A DNA stretch of 64,000 bases from an uncultured Planctomycetia bacterium (GCA_937871505.1 CALMPF010000070.1:1-64000); one strand, 5' to 3'; counted from the first letter of the stretch, positions 1-8,156 are shown. Translations and numbers: made by a program. Notes: a model not told the origin generated them from the sequence alone.

Positions 1-2
1 GC

Positions 3-737
3 GACCACGCCGAAGTCGCGGCGTCGCTCCACGGCCTCGCGAACGTGCTGGTGAGGCAGGGCCGCTTCAAGGAGGCGGAACAGGCGTATCGCGACTCGAT
101 CGCGATCCAGGAAAGGGCGTACGGCACGCGGCACCATCCGGGGCTCCTGCCGAGTCTCGCCGGGCTGGTCCGAGCGATCCTGAATGATCCTGCGCGCCAC
201 GACGAGGCGATCAGGGTGGCCACGGAGGCGTACCAGATCGCCCGTGCGATCGAGAGCCCGCTCGATGCCGTCCAGTGTGGTGTCGCACTGTGTGAGGCGT
301 TGATCACTGCCGGTCGCCGTGACGACGCGATGGCGGTTCGGGCTGAAGTCGCGGCGATGCTCCGAGCATTCCCTGCGGAGCACCCGGTGCGTCGATCGGT
401 CGAGGCGGCGCTGGGACTCGGTGACGACCCCGGGAGCGCGGGAAGTGGGACGCCGGTGGCGAGCGAGCCGTCTGATCCTCAGCAAGCGCAACTTCTGGCC
501 TTCGTCGCCCTCTGTCAATCGGCGGTCGATGCGCGACGCTCGACCGCGATTCCGCCTGACCTCGCCGCCATTCTCGCACAGATGCGCGACGCATCCGCAC
601 CGTGGCCCGCGATCGCGGCGTTTCTCGACGCGGTCGCGAACGGGAAGCCGAGCCCTGCTCCGCCGCCCGAGGTGGATGGGGTTCTCGGCGAAGTCCTGGC
701 CCAGGTGGCGAGGATAATCAGGGGAAACTCTGGCTAG
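3..737 (+). CDS. TPR-repeat protein, C-terminal part (gene begins upstream of the window)
   Basis: The reading frame is open from the first bases of the window, so the 5' end lies outside it; the first internal Met codon is at 45. The first ~80 residues contain TPR-like helices (LANVLVRQGRFKEAEQAYRD followed by EEAIRVATEAY-like segments) of the kind found in large TPR regions of planctomycete proteins, often the C-terminal part of Ser/Thr kinases or NB-ARC-like proteins. The last ~100 residues are Ala/Pro-rich and helical with no recognised domain. The role is probably protein-protein interaction. The parent protein cannot be named because its N-terminal effector domain is missing here. Confidence 0.7.
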   Translation, partial: DHAEVAASLHGLANVLVRQGRFKEAEQAYRDSIAIQERAYGTRHHPGLLPSLAGLVRAILNDPARHDEAIRVATEAYQIARAIESPLDAVQCGVALCEALITAGRRDDAMAVRAEVAAMLRAFPAEHPVRRSVEAALGLGDDPGSAGSGTPVASEPSDPQQAQLLAFVALCQSAVDARRSTAIPPDLAAILAQMRDASAPWPAIAAFLDAVANGKPSPAPPPEVDGVLGEVLAQVARIIRGNSG

Positions 738-1510
738 GCGGTGTTGACAATCGGTGAAGGCGAGTAGAAGGTCCGGCCGATACAGGCAGGGCAGCAGTCC
801 ATGGATGGACCGCTCGGTGATGACGCGTTACGAGGAGCATGGATGCGGAGGCACGAGATTGCCGACGGGAAGTGGGATCGGATCAAGGATCTGCTGCCGG
901 GAAAGAGGTCGGACCCCGGCCGTACGGCAGTCGACAATCGCCTCTTCGTGAACGCGGTGATCTGGATCGCTCGAACAGGTTCACCGTGGCGGGATCTTCC
1001 AGAGCGGTTCGGCAAGTGGAACTCCGTGTTCCAGCGGTTCAATCGATGAGCCAAGTCCGGCGTGCGGCAGCGGCTCTCAACGGCCCTTCAGGACCCGGAC
1101 TTGGAGTGTCGCATGCTGGACTCCACGGTGATTCGCGCGCATCAACAAACCACAACACTCCGGGGCAGCCACGAATGGCATGAAGCCAACGAGCACTCGC
1201 ACGCACGTGATGTTGCGAAGCGCACTTGCGCGCGCGTGCGCAAAACCGAACCTCCGGCGATGATGGCGCTGTTCAACGACACCCATCACACGGAGGCTCA
1301 GGATGAGCACTATCCCGCATTGGAAGCGGCAGTTCAAGTCGGCCATGGCCTCGTCGCAGTCGGTCATTGGGCTTCTGGCCGCCGCCGAGTTCGAGCGGCG
1401 CTGCTGGCGTGGATCTCGAAGGACCTCGTGCCGCACCGGCCCGGACGAGTCGAGCCGCGCCGGCGGAAGCGCAGGCCGAAAAGCTACAGCAACCTGACCA
1501 AGCCGTGAGC
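738..1510 (+). mobile_element. Remnant IS5-family insertion sequence with a second transposase scar
   Basis: A possible left end begins right after the TPR gene stop with GGCGGTGTTGACAATCGG, which resembles IS5-group termini. A broken IS5-type transposase follows (see 843-1508). No matching inverted end is visible to the right. The final ~35 codons (a CLVPHRPGRVEPRRRKRRPKSY-like basic tail ending in LTKP) instead look like the C-terminus of an IS4-type transposase. The region is therefore a mosaic of at least two decayed elements. This is judged by eye from family motifs; boundaries are approximate. Confidence 0.6.
843..1508 (+). pseudogene. IS5-family transposase, disrupted
   Basis: Residues encoded from 843 ([20 protein letters not shown]) through [20 protein letters not shown] match the N-terminal domain of IS5-type DDE transposases. 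An in-frame TGA at 1047-1049 falls exactly where the family has the Trp of a RW(A)KSG motif, which suggests a TGG to TGA point mutation. The same frame then continues to 1508 with the first catalytic block (MLDSTVIRAHQ, containing the first Asp) but soon loses similarity, and no second Asp or Glu block is seen. The protein is therefore non-functional. Its tail resembles an IS4-type C-terminus, which implies a later deletion or recombination. Confidence 0.75.
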
Positions 1511-1567
1511 CCACTCCCACCGGCATGGAGACTCGGCGTGCCGTTCGCTTCATGCCATTCGTGGCTG
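1166..1567. repeat. 21-bp perfect inverted repeat pair bracketing transposase debris
   Basis: CAGCCACGAATGGCATGAAG+C at 1166-1186 recurs as its exact reverse complement at 1547-1567. The match extends imperfectly a few bases on both sides. The pair encloses about 360 bp of degenerate transposase sequence. It could be the ends of an inserted element or two copies of a dispersed repeat in opposite orientation. Confidence 0.7.
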
Positions 1568-1625
1568 TCCCGATTCTCCGGTGCACCGACCCAGCCCCGC
1601 GCCTGCGGCTGCCAGCGCGATTGGT

Positions 1626-1657
1626 ATGTCAAGTTATTGAGCAACAAAACTTGACAT
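1626..1657 (+). promoter_or_regulatory. Probable abiE operator/promoter: 10-bp palindrome with 12-nt spacer
   Basis: ATGTCAAGTT at 1626-1635 is mirrored perfectly by AACTTGACAT at 1648-1657, in a local AT-rich pocket 30 bp before the abiEi start. The right arm contains a consensus TTGACA -35 box (1651-1656), with GATGAT at 1674-1679 as a possible -10. AbiEi antitoxins are known to repress their own promoter by binding inverted repeats, so this is the obvious candidate operator. The promoter reading is inference. Confidence 0.7.
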
Positions 1658-1685
1658 CATCCCATTCGCGGTCGATGATCCCCTC

Positions 1686-2432
1686 ATGCGGCGTGCCCAG
1701 CCACATCCGGAGTCGCGCCGGGCCGCCGAGACCGTCCGCCGACGGATTGACCGAGGCGGGGAACGGCTCTGGCGGCTGGTGGACTTCCGTGACCTGCCCT
1801 TCACGGCGGTCGCCCAAGCTCTTTCGCGCCTGGCCAGAGCCGGCGAGATCGAGCGGCTCAGCAAAGGGGTCTACTACCGGAGCCGGAAGACGGTGTTCGG
1901 TCGCAGCCGGCCCAACCCTGCGGCGATCCGCCAACTGGCGACCCGCACAAGGCCGTTCTTCCCGTCCGGCATCGCCGCCGCCAACCTGCTCGGCTTCTCC
2001 ACCCAGTCCACCAGCCGGGGAGAACTGGCCACCAGTGCTTCCAGCCTCCCGCGGAAACTGGTCGGGCCGGACGCCGTAATCCACACGCGCCGCCCCGAGG
2101 CGTGGTCTGACCTCTCTGAGACGGAGGCGGCGCTTCTGGACTTCCTGCGGCGTGGCGGAAGGACTGGCGAACTGTCCCCTGAGGACACGATCAGCCGGAC
2201 CCTCATGCTCCTGTCGGAACAGGGACGGTACCGGCGTCTTGCGGACATTGCGGGCACGGAGCCGCCGCGCGTGCGCGCACTGCTGGGCGCGCTCGGCGAG
2301 CAGCTCGGTGGACACCCCAAAGCGCTTGCACAACTCCGCGAGTCCCTCAATCCTCTCACCCGGTTCGACTTCGGCCTGTTCGCCGGTCTGCCGAACGCCA
2401 AAGCATGGCAGGCGAAGGAGCGGCGCACATGA
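1686..2432 (+). CDS. abiEi: AbiEi-type antitoxin (type IV toxin-antitoxin, transcriptional repressor)
   Basis: The 248-residue protein has an N-terminal winged-helix region (about residues 15-70: WRLVDFRDLPFTAVAQALSR followed by RAGEIERLSKGVYYR), typical of AbiEi N-terminal domains. A C-terminal domain follows, running from the FPSGIAAANLLGFSTQ stretch through VIHTRR. In the AbiE family the antitoxin binds operator repeats through the winged helix, while the C-terminal domain counteracts the toxin without stable binding. Its stop overlaps the toxin start (ATGA at 2429-2432), so the two are translationally coupled. The palindrome at 1626-1657 is its likely own binding site. It lies between transposase remnants, consistent with horizontal acquisition. 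Confidence 0.85.
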   Translation: MRRAQPHPESRRAAETVRRRIDRGGERLWRLVDFRDLPFTAVAQALSRLARAGEIERLSKGVYYRSRKTVFGRSRPNPAAIRQLATRTRPFFPSGIAAANLLGFSTQSTSRGELATSASSLPRKLVGPDAVIHTRRPEAWSDLSETEAALLDFLRRGGRTGELSPEDTISRTLMLLSEQGRYRRLADIAGTEPPRVRALLGALGEQLGGHPKALAQLRESLNPLTRFDFGLFAGLPNAKAWQAKERRT

Positions 2433-3391
2433 ATCTCTTCGAGCATCCCGATTTCGATCAGGCGATCCTCCGTGCCGAAGAGCACTTCCGCGACCGCGGT
2501 CTGCGCCCAGCCATCATTGAGAAGGACTACTACGTCACCGAGGCGCTGCGCATCATCGCGACCACCGCGGGCGACAGGGTCATCTTCAAGGGCGGCACCA
2601 GTCTCTCCAAGGGATGGAACCTCATCGAGCGACTCTCCGAGGACATTGACCTGTTCCTCGACCCGCTCGCATTCAAGCCGCCACTCGGAAAGCAGGGGAT
2701 CGACCGGCACCTGAAGCGCCTGCGGGATGCGATCGGGAAGCACCCGGCGCTCACGTTCGTCCGCGAAGAAAGCCAGACCATTGGCGGCTTCGGGCGCAGC
2801 GACCGTTTCTCCTACGAGCAGCGCTTCGGCGGACCCGGCGAAGTCGCCAGTCGCGTGCTCCTGGAATCGGGGACGGCGAGCGGGCGCGAGCCGACCGCGG
2901 ACATGCCGATCCGCTCGTACATCGCCGAGTTTCTGCAGGCGACCGGCCAGACGCTCGGCGCCGAGGACGAAGCGCCGTTCACCATGCGGCTCCTCCACTT
3001 CCGCCGCACCTTCGTCGAGAAGCTGTTCGCCATCCACGCCAAGGTCGAACTGCTCAAGCGGGACGGTCGGGCTGTCGGGGGCTATGCCCGGCACTACTAC
3101 GACCTGTACCGACTTGCGGGTCAGGAAGAGGTCAAAGCGATGCTCCGGACGGACGAGTATGCGGCAATCAAGGCCGACTACGACGCCATCAGCAGAGCAC
3201 ACTTCGCCCGGGACTACTTCCACCCTGACGGCATGAGCTTCGCCAAGAGCGACGCCATCTTCCCGACGGGTGAACTGGCGGACATGCTCGCGGGAGCGTA
3301 CGAGCAGCAATGCCGCATGCTCTGCTACGGGCCAGTTCCCTCCTGGTCCGATGTGCGGGGCCGGTTCGATGAACTCCGGGCCGCGCCCTGA
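2429..3391 (+). CDS. abiEii: AbiEii-type nucleotidyltransferase toxin
   Basis: The 320-residue protein carries the nucleotidyltransferase signature FKGGTSLSKGWNLIERLSED followed by IDL, giving the GG(T)S...D(I)D catalytic pattern of DNA-polymerase-beta-like AbiEii/MenT toxins. An upstream IIEKDYYVTEALR helix and a downstream R-rich region are also typical of the family. Family members transfer nucleotides to RNA targets such as tRNA 3' ends, stop growth, and can abort phage infection. The ATG at 2429 is preferred over one at 2405 because it makes the ATGA coupling with the antitoxin. The motifs look intact, so the toxin is probably active. Confidence 0.88.
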   Translation: MNLFEHPDFDQAILRAEEHFRDRGLRPAIIEKDYYVTEALRIIATTAGDRVIFKGGTSLSKGWNLIERLSEDIDLFLDPLAFKPPLGKQGIDRHLKRLRDAIGKHPALTFVREESQTIGGFGRSDRFSYEQRFGGPGEVASRVLLESGTASGREPTADMPIRSYIAEFLQATGQTLGAEDEAPFTMRLLHFRRTFVEKLFAIHAKVELLKRDGRAVGGYARHYYDLYRLAGQEEVKAMLRTDEYAAIKADYDAISRAHFARDYFHPDGMSFAKSDAIFPTGELADMLAGAYEQQCRMLCYGPVPSWSDVRGRFDELRAAP

Positions 3392-3773
3392 GAGCACGCA
3401 GAATTGCTGGAGGTCCATTGTCGACGGCTACGAGTCGTCGGGGCTGACCGTCGCCGACTACTGCCACCGCTGCCGCATCTCGCCAGCGTCGTTCTACAGG
3501 CGGCGCCGGCTGGTGGGTGGATCCCAAGTGGGGTTGTCGAGGATGCCGAGAGCGCCCGGAGCGCTGTCTCCGATCGAGCCTGCCGCATCGACGCGCCTTC
3601 GACCGCCGAATTTCGTCGAGGCGATCGTCCGGAGCGAGGCGGGCTCGGCAGCTTCGGGTTCGACACGGCCTGGCCTGCTTGCCTGCGAGATACAGACAGG
3701 ATCGCTCAGGCCGTGTCGTCTTGCCGGGCCAGAGCCCGGACGCTCAGCGCCTCGGGGCTCGAGAAGCTCGTGA
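3392..3773 (+). pseudogene. IS66-family TnpA-like remnant
   Basis: Immediately after the AbiEii stop, a frame reads CWRSIVDGYESSGLTVADYC followed by HRCRISPASFYRRRR. This matches the helix-turn-helix N-terminus of IS66 accessory protein TnpA (the family pattern is WR..V..YE.SGLTV..FC....S..SFY.WRR). There is no start codon of its own in the right place. The rest of the frame (a FVEAIVRSE-like stretch) is only weakly similar, and the other IS66 genes (TnpB, TnpC) are absent. It is a scar of an insertion next to the AbiE module. Confidence 0.6.
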
Positions 3774-3776
3774 CGG

Positions 3777-4537
3777 TTGGGGTCCACCAGGACGCAATCT
3801 GCGCGGTTTGGTTACATCGAACTCTGTGCCGGCCGCGCGGCGCAGCTCCTGAACCTGTCCTCGCTCGCGGCCGAAGCGGGCATCGCTCAGCCGACCGCGA
3901 AGGCGTGGCGGTCGATCCACAAAGCGAGGTTCCTCTTGTTCCGTCTGCCGCCCTTGGCGCGCAGCATCGGCAAGCGGCTCGGAGAGATGCCGAAGCTGCA
4001 TTTCATCGACTCGGGTCTGGTCTGCTGGCTGCTGGGGATCCGTGATCGGGATCAGCGCTCCCGGCACCCGCTGCGCGGGGCGATTCTCGAGACTTGGGCG
4101 GTGTCGGAGATCCTCAAACGGCGCACGGCGCGTGGCGAGCTGCCCTCGAACTGGCGCGGCATGTCGTTGTATCGCGAGCGGGACGGGCTCGAGGCGGACC
4201 TGGTGGTGCAGGAAGGGGGTGAACTCGCCGTAGCGGAGATGAGGGCCGGGGCGACGCCATCGAGCGACATGCTGGCCTCGGCACGGCGGGTCGCTGAACG
4301 ACTGTCAGTCCCAGCGTCGGGAGTGTCGGGAGCGTCGGGAGTGTCGGGAGGTTTGGGAGTGTCGGGAGCGTCGGGAGTGTCGGGGGTGTCGGGGGTTCGC
4401 GGGTTTCGCGGGCTTCGGGGGCGGGACAGATGACGCCGTCGCGGGTCGTGGCGGTGTACGGCGGCGACGATCGGCAGGAGCGCAGCGATGGCGGCGTGAT
4501 CCTGCCGTGGGAACGGCTGGAGACGATCAGGTGGTGA
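3777..4537 (+). pseudogene. C-terminal half of a DUF4143 ATPase, truncated and frameshifted
   Basis: The frame reads IELCAGRAAQLLNLSSLAAE, then KLHFIDSGLVCWLLGIRD, HPLRGAILETWAVSEILK and RERDGLEADLVVQE. These are the successive blocks of the DUF4143 domain that follows the AAA ATPase in this family. The ATPase domain with its Walker motifs is entirely missing, replaced by the IS66 scar. After residue ~180 a 9-bp tandem repeat interrupts the frame, which stops at 4433. The expected family C-terminus (VVAVYGGDDRQERSDGGVIL, then PWERLE) is still readable in a different frame up to the TGA at 4535-4537. The gene is therefore clearly broken. Confidence 0.8.
4314..4421. repeat. 9-bp minisatellite (TCGGGAGTG-like units)
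   Basis: About ten imperfect copies of a 9-bp unit, GTCGGGAGT/GTCGGGAGC, run through the 3' part of the DUF4143 pseudogene. Later copies have drifted to GTCGGGGGT and GCGGGTTTC. On the plus strand the repeat encodes SGV/SGA triplets. The array length accounts for the frame change between the two halves of the conserved C-terminus. Confidence 0.85.
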
Positions 4538-4756
4538 GTGCCGACGGCGGCTCGTCACGGTCGGGCCTTGGACGATCGAAGAGCCACCGTCGCGTCGCTG
4601 CCCAAGCGCAGCGCCGCCGTCGCGCGTCCCGATCACGACCCGCGTCCGGCTATCATCGCGGCCTGTTCGGAACGGACGAGCGCGCACGCCGCACGGACTC
4701 CCGGTGGATCGATGCACGATTGAGCGAGCGTTCCTCCGGCGGGAGACGGAGCCCCG

Positions 4757-5215
4757 ATGTCGATGACCCAGACCGCCACAGAGAGCTTCCTTGCGTCCGT
4801 CCGCGATGCCGCGATCCGCGCGGGCGTCTTCGGGGCGATCGAGATGGTCGGGCCGATGCTCCGCTGCGCCGCGCCCGCCGCGGCGGCGGAAGCGTGGTAC
4901 CGGCTCCGCCGCGAGGAGGGTCGTTGGTGGGTCGAGCTGGTCACCCCCGATCGATGGTTGAGCGAGTCCGTCGAGTCGGACCTGATGCACTACGGCGATC
5001 CGATCGAGGAGCTGATCGAGGAGGAGCTGGTCAACCTCGGCGGTCGCGCCGGACGCCCCCAGGTGCAGCACTTCCGCAGCGAAGATCTCCTCTACACCTT
5101 CCGCACGCCGCTTGACGGAGACCCTCCCTCGGAGGAGTCCGCGTCGCGCCTGCTCCTCGCCTACGAGGCCGCGTTCCGAGAGCTGGGGGACATCGAGGCG
5201 GACGAGGAGGAGTGA
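4757..5215 (+). CDS. Conserved-looking protein of unknown function
   Basis: This is a 152-residue acidic protein without signal peptide or membrane segment. It contains paired aromatic motifs (WYRLRREEGRWWVELVTPDR) and a very acidic middle and C-terminus (DPIEELIEEELVNLGG; DIEADEEE). Codon use is the normal high-GC3 pattern of the neighbouring housekeeping genes rather than that of the island to its left, so it marks the return to core genome. No family was recognised. A TATCAT-like -10 near 4661 may belong to it. It is not obviously linked to the glycosyltransferase downstream, being separated by ~290 bp containing a tandem repeat. Confidence 0.7.
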   Translation: MSMTQTATESFLASVRDAAIRAGVFGAIEMVGPMLRCAAPAAAAEAWYRLRREEGRWWVELVTPDRWLSESVESDLMHYGDPIEELIEEELVNLGGRAGRPQVQHFRSEDLLYTFRTPLDGDPPSEESASRLLLAYEAAFRELGDIEADEEE

Positions 5216-5335
5216 TGCTCCGCGCACGGCATGGCGATGGCGACGGCATCGGTTCGGTTGCGCCGCTCCGCGCGCGCTCCGTTCGTGGAGCGGGGTGCGC
5301 ATCGCGCGGGCATCGACGGCCGAGAGGGCTCCGAG

Positions 5336-5425
5336 CGCGGCGTTTGCGACCCGGGCGTTCGCGACCGGGGCGTTTGCGACCGGGTCATACGCGACTGGTT
5401 GATCTGCGATCGGGGCTGCTCAGAC
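5336..5425. repeat. 15-bp tandem repeat, six degenerate units
   Basis: Units of the type GGGGCGTTTGCGACC lie end to end between the unknown gene and the glycosyltransferase. The first three units are nearly identical and the last three have drifted. The remaining intergenic sequence from 5216 to 5507 shows no gene. Confidence 0.75.
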
Positions 5426-5507
5426 CGAGGCGTCGGGGCGTGCGCTCCGGAACGGCCGCCGTCCGCGCGGGACGGATTGCTGCGCGCGGCGGCGCGGGGA
5501 CCGGCGC

Positions 5508-7061
5508 ATGAGGGTGCTCATGCTCGGGTGGGAGTTTCCGCCCTTCATCACCGGAGGGCTCGGCACCGCCTGCTACGGACTGACTCGGGCGCTTGACCGG
5601 CGCGAGGTCGAGGTCACCTTCGTCCTGCCGCGGAGCATCGATGGCGATCACGCCAGCCACGTCACGCTGGTCGCCCCGGGTGTCGCGCGCCCCGAGCGCG
5701 GCGCCGGCGCGACGGCACCGGCGACCGGCTCGGCAGCGCCCGACCTCGCCGCGCCCTCCGCGTTGCCGGGGGGTGCGTCGTCTGCGAGCGAGCCCGAGTC
5801 TGTCGCGCCGGCGCCGGCGGCCGGCGATGGCGCGCTCGCTTCCTTCGCGAGGTCCTCTCGCCCAGCGGGCTGGCTTCCGCCGCGCATCGGCGTGCTTGGC
5901 GAGCCGTCGCTGCCGAGCGTCTACTCCGCAGGCACCTGCGGCACGCAGACGCTGCACGACTCGTGGTCGCGCGCGCTGCACTCGGAAGCGGGCCCTTGGA
6001 CCGGCGTCGCGGAGCTCTCACCGGAGCTGCTCGCGCGGCTGCCTGCCTTCGAGGCGGCCATCCGCAGCGCCCTCCCCGAGGCGGCGCACGGCGGGAGCGG
6101 CGATCACGGGCCGGGCGGCGGCCACGACTACTCCGGCGATCTGATCGGCGCCGCGGACCGCTATGCCCGCTTCGTCGTGGCCTCCTGCGCCGGGCTTCCT
6201 TTCGACGTGATCCACGCCCACGACTGGCTGACCTACCCGGCGGGGATCGCGATTGCGCGCATCACCGGGCGCCCGCTGGTCGTCCACGTCCACTCGACCG
6301 AGTTCGACCGCTCCGGCCTCCATGTGAACCAGCGGATCTACGACATCGAGCGGCGAGGCATGCACGCGGCGGTCCGCGTGATCGCGGTCTCGATGCTCAC
6401 GAAGAACCTCTGCGTCAACCGCTACGGGGTGCCTGCGGACCGCATCGAGGTGGTCTACAACGGGGTCGACCTCGCCCCGGAGCAGGTCGGCATGGAGGGG
6501 ATCCGGCCGAAGGACAAGATCGTCCTCTACTTCGGCCGCATCACGATGCAGAAGGGCCCGGAGTACTTCATCCACGCAGCGAAGCGCGTCCTCGATGTCT
6601 ATCACGATGTCAAGTTCGTCGTCGCCGGGTCGGGCGACCAGGCGCAGCGGATGATCGAGCTCGCCGCCGCCCTCGGCATCGGACACAAGGTGCTCTTCAC
6701 GGGGTTTCTCCGCGGCAAGGACATCGCGCGCGTCTTCGCCCTCGCCGACCTCTACGTGATGCCGTCGGTGAGCGAGCCCTTCGGCATCGCCCCGCTGGAG
6801 GCGATGGGCCATGACGTGCCCGTCCTCATCAGCCGCACCAGCGGCGTGAGCGAGGTGCTGACCCACGCGCTCAAGTGCGACTTCTGGGATGTCGACGACA
6901 TGGCCGACAAGATCGTCGCCGTGCTCCGCCATCCGCCGCTCCAGCGGACGCTGGTGGAGCACGGCCGCTTCGAGGTGCGGAAGCTCACGTGGGACGGCGC
7001 CGCGGCGCGCTGCGAGCAGGTCTACCGCACGGCCATCGCGGCGCTGGGGCGGCGGCGCTGA
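5508..7061 (+). CDS. GT4-family glycosyltransferase (glycogen-synthase-like)
   Basis: The 517-residue protein begins with MRVLMLGWEFPPFITGGLGT, the N-terminal sugar-nucleotide/acceptor loop typical of GT4/GT5 retaining transferases. HAHDWLTYPAG and HVHSTEFDRSG follow at about residues 235-265, then the C-terminal GT-B domain with KDKIVLYFGRITMQKGPEYF. The E-x7-E motif lies in SEPFGIAPLEAMG. It transfers a sugar from a nucleotide donor to a glucan or glycan; the substrate cannot be told. A low-complexity Ala/Pro insert sits at about residues 55-125. The gene stands alone, followed by a foldback repeat at 7145. Confidence 0.85.
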   Translation: MRVLMLGWEFPPFITGGLGTACYGLTRALDRREVEVTFVLPRSIDGDHASHVTLVAPGVARPERGAGATAPATGSAAPDLAAPSALPGGASSASEPESVAPAPAAGDGALASFARSSRPAGWLPPRIGVLGEPSLPSVYSAGTCGTQTLHDSWSRALHSEAGPWTGVAELSPELLARLPAFEAAIRSALPEAAHGGSGDHGPGGGHDYSGDLIGAADRYARFVVASCAGLPFDVIHAHDWLTYPAGIAIARITGRPLVVHVHSTEFDRSGLHVNQRIYDIERRGMHAAVRVIAVSMLTKNLCVNRYGVPADRIEVVYNGVDLAPEQVGMEGIRPKDKIVLYFGRITMQKGPEYFIHAAKRVLDVYHDVKFVVAGSGDQAQRMIELAAALGIGHKVLFTGFLRGKDIARVFALADLYVMPSVSEPFGIAPLEAMGHDVPVLISRTSGVSEVLTHALKCDFWDVDDMADKIVAVLRHPPLQRTLVEHGRFEVRKLTWDGAAARCEQVYRTAIAALGRRR

Positions 7062-7144
7062 GCGTTCGAGTCGCGATCCTCTCGGGCCTCGTTCACACCT
7101 CCGGCAGACCCCCGGCAGACCCCGCATATGGCGCGTCTTGCCTG

Positions 7145-7250
7145 GCAGCCTGCGGCGAAAGTCATTCGGGCTACGGACGAGCGGACAGGCGAATCTCATC
7201 TTCGCCTCCGCGCTCGCCCTCGCCTGCAAAGCACGTTTGCCACAGGCTGC
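7145..7250. mobile_element. Foldback MITE-like element, copy 1 (106 bp)
   Basis: The arms 7145-7193 and 7201-7250 are imperfect inverted copies around a 7-nt loop. The outer 18 bp pair 15/18 (GCAGCCTGCGGCGAAAGT versus GCAGCCTGTGGCAAACGT) and the inner ends pair as GGCGAA/TTCGCC. The first 56 bp recur with one mismatch at 41425-41480. There is no ORF. It lies about 80 bp after the glycosyltransferase stop, so it may be transcribed as a long hairpin. Confidence 0.8.
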
Positions 7251-7320
7251 TGGGGCTGGCGGGTGGGGAGGGAGGGTCGCGTCGGACCGGACCGTCGATC
7301 AGCGGTCGGCGCACGCCGCT

Positions 7321-7809
7321 TCAATCGGGTTGGGCTGAGGGCACCTGAAAGCCCTCCCGCAGCGCGGCCTCCCGCAGTCGGTCATCCAAGGTCAGGAACG
7401 CTCCATCCGGAGGAGTCCCGATCCAATCGAGGGCCGCGGCGAGCTGAAGGGCATCGGCGGCGCGCAGCGCGTGGAGGCGCAGGACCCGAAGCGCGTGTTC
7501 GCGCACGGCCTCGCTGGGCCGGATCTCGAACCACGCGCCGCGGAGCGTGTTCAGCAGGCCCCGGGCGGCGCGTTCCGATTCGGCGCTGAGAGCCCCTTCG
7601 CGGCGCAGTCGCGCGACGGCCGAGGCGCACTCGATCGGACTGCCCCACCAGACCGCCAGCTCGCGGTCCTCCTCGACCGAGCGACGAGCCGCCTCCGTGA
7701 GCGGCTGGTCGAGCAGCAGGGGCACGAGCGCCGAGGAGCCTGCGTCGCAGGCTCTGAGAACCTCATCCGATCGACCCCCGCTCCTCCAGCAGTGCCGCGA
7801 GCGAGTCAC
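7321..7809 (-). CDS. PIN-domain (VapC-like) toxin, start uncertain
   Basis: The frame contains the PIN-domain blocks in order. The first is an N-terminal CDAGSSALVPLLL strand with the first acidic residue, then WWGSPIECASAVARL with the conserved Glu. RAADALQLAAAL and LDDRLREAALREGF then carry the last acidic residues. Family members are Mg-dependent RNases that cut tRNA or rRNA. The toxin frame has only a GTG 47 nt inside the antitoxin gene. The ATG overlapping the antitoxin stop is in another frame, which suggests either the GTG start or a 1-nt frameshift just after the ancestral ATG. It is partnered with the Phd-type antitoxin at 7763-8056. Confidence 0.75.
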   Translation of the reverse strand: MTRSRHCWRSGGRSDEVLRACDAGSSALVPLLLDQPLTEAARRSVEEDRELAVWWGSPIECASAVARLRREGALSAESERAARGLLNTLRGAWFEIRPSEAVREHALRVLRLHALRAADALQLAAALDWIGTPPDGAFLTLDDRLREAALREGFQVPSAQPD

Positions 7810-8056
7810 CTGAGGGGTCGGCCGGTCGAGGGCGTTGCAGGAAGTCCGACGGCAGCGGTCCGCGTGGAGCCATCATCCGGCCGGAGCGCAGGAGCGACTC
7901 GCGGCGCCCTTCTGCCGCCGAGTCTCCCGTCACGGGGGCGAGTCGGGCGATCGGCCGACCTCGGTCGGTGACGAGCACCTCCTCACCGTGGCGGACGAGG
8001 TCGAGATAGGCGCTCAACCGTGCCTTCAGATCAGAGATCGAAGTAGTCGTTTTCAC
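7763..8056 (-). CDS. Phd/YefM-family antitoxin
   Basis: The 97-residue protein opens with MKTTTSISDLKARLSAYLDL and continues VRHGEEVLVTDRGRPIARLA. This is the Phd/YefM fold that binds operator DNA, and the tail (RPADPSGDSLAALLEERG) would wrap the PIN toxin. It starts with GTG after AGGATAG. Its stop lies within the first codons of the toxin reading frame, as in compact vapBC-type operons. The pair is probably autoregulated; no clear palindrome was picked out in the ~100 bp upstream. Confidence 0.82.
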   Translation of the reverse strand: MKTTTSISDLKARLSAYLDLVRHGEEVLVTDRGRPIARLAPVTGDSAAEGRRESLLRSGRMMAPRGPLPSDFLQRPRPADPSGDSLAALLEERGSIG

Positions 8057-8130
8057 CTGACTATCCTGGTCACAAACGGTCGGTCAGGTCGGGTCGGTCG
8101 ACGTGGCCCTCGATCATCGGGTCCCGATCG

Positions 8131-8150
8131 CGGGACGTCCCGACGTCCCG
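8131..8150 (-). terminator. Hairpin after the ubiD-like gene
   Basis: CGGGACGT (8131-8138) pairs with ACGTCCCG (8143-8150) around a 4-nt loop, 7 nt past the stop of the minus-strand UbiD-like gene. No T-tract follows, so termination is only a guess. Confidence 0.4.
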
Positions 8151-8156
8151 GGCCGC

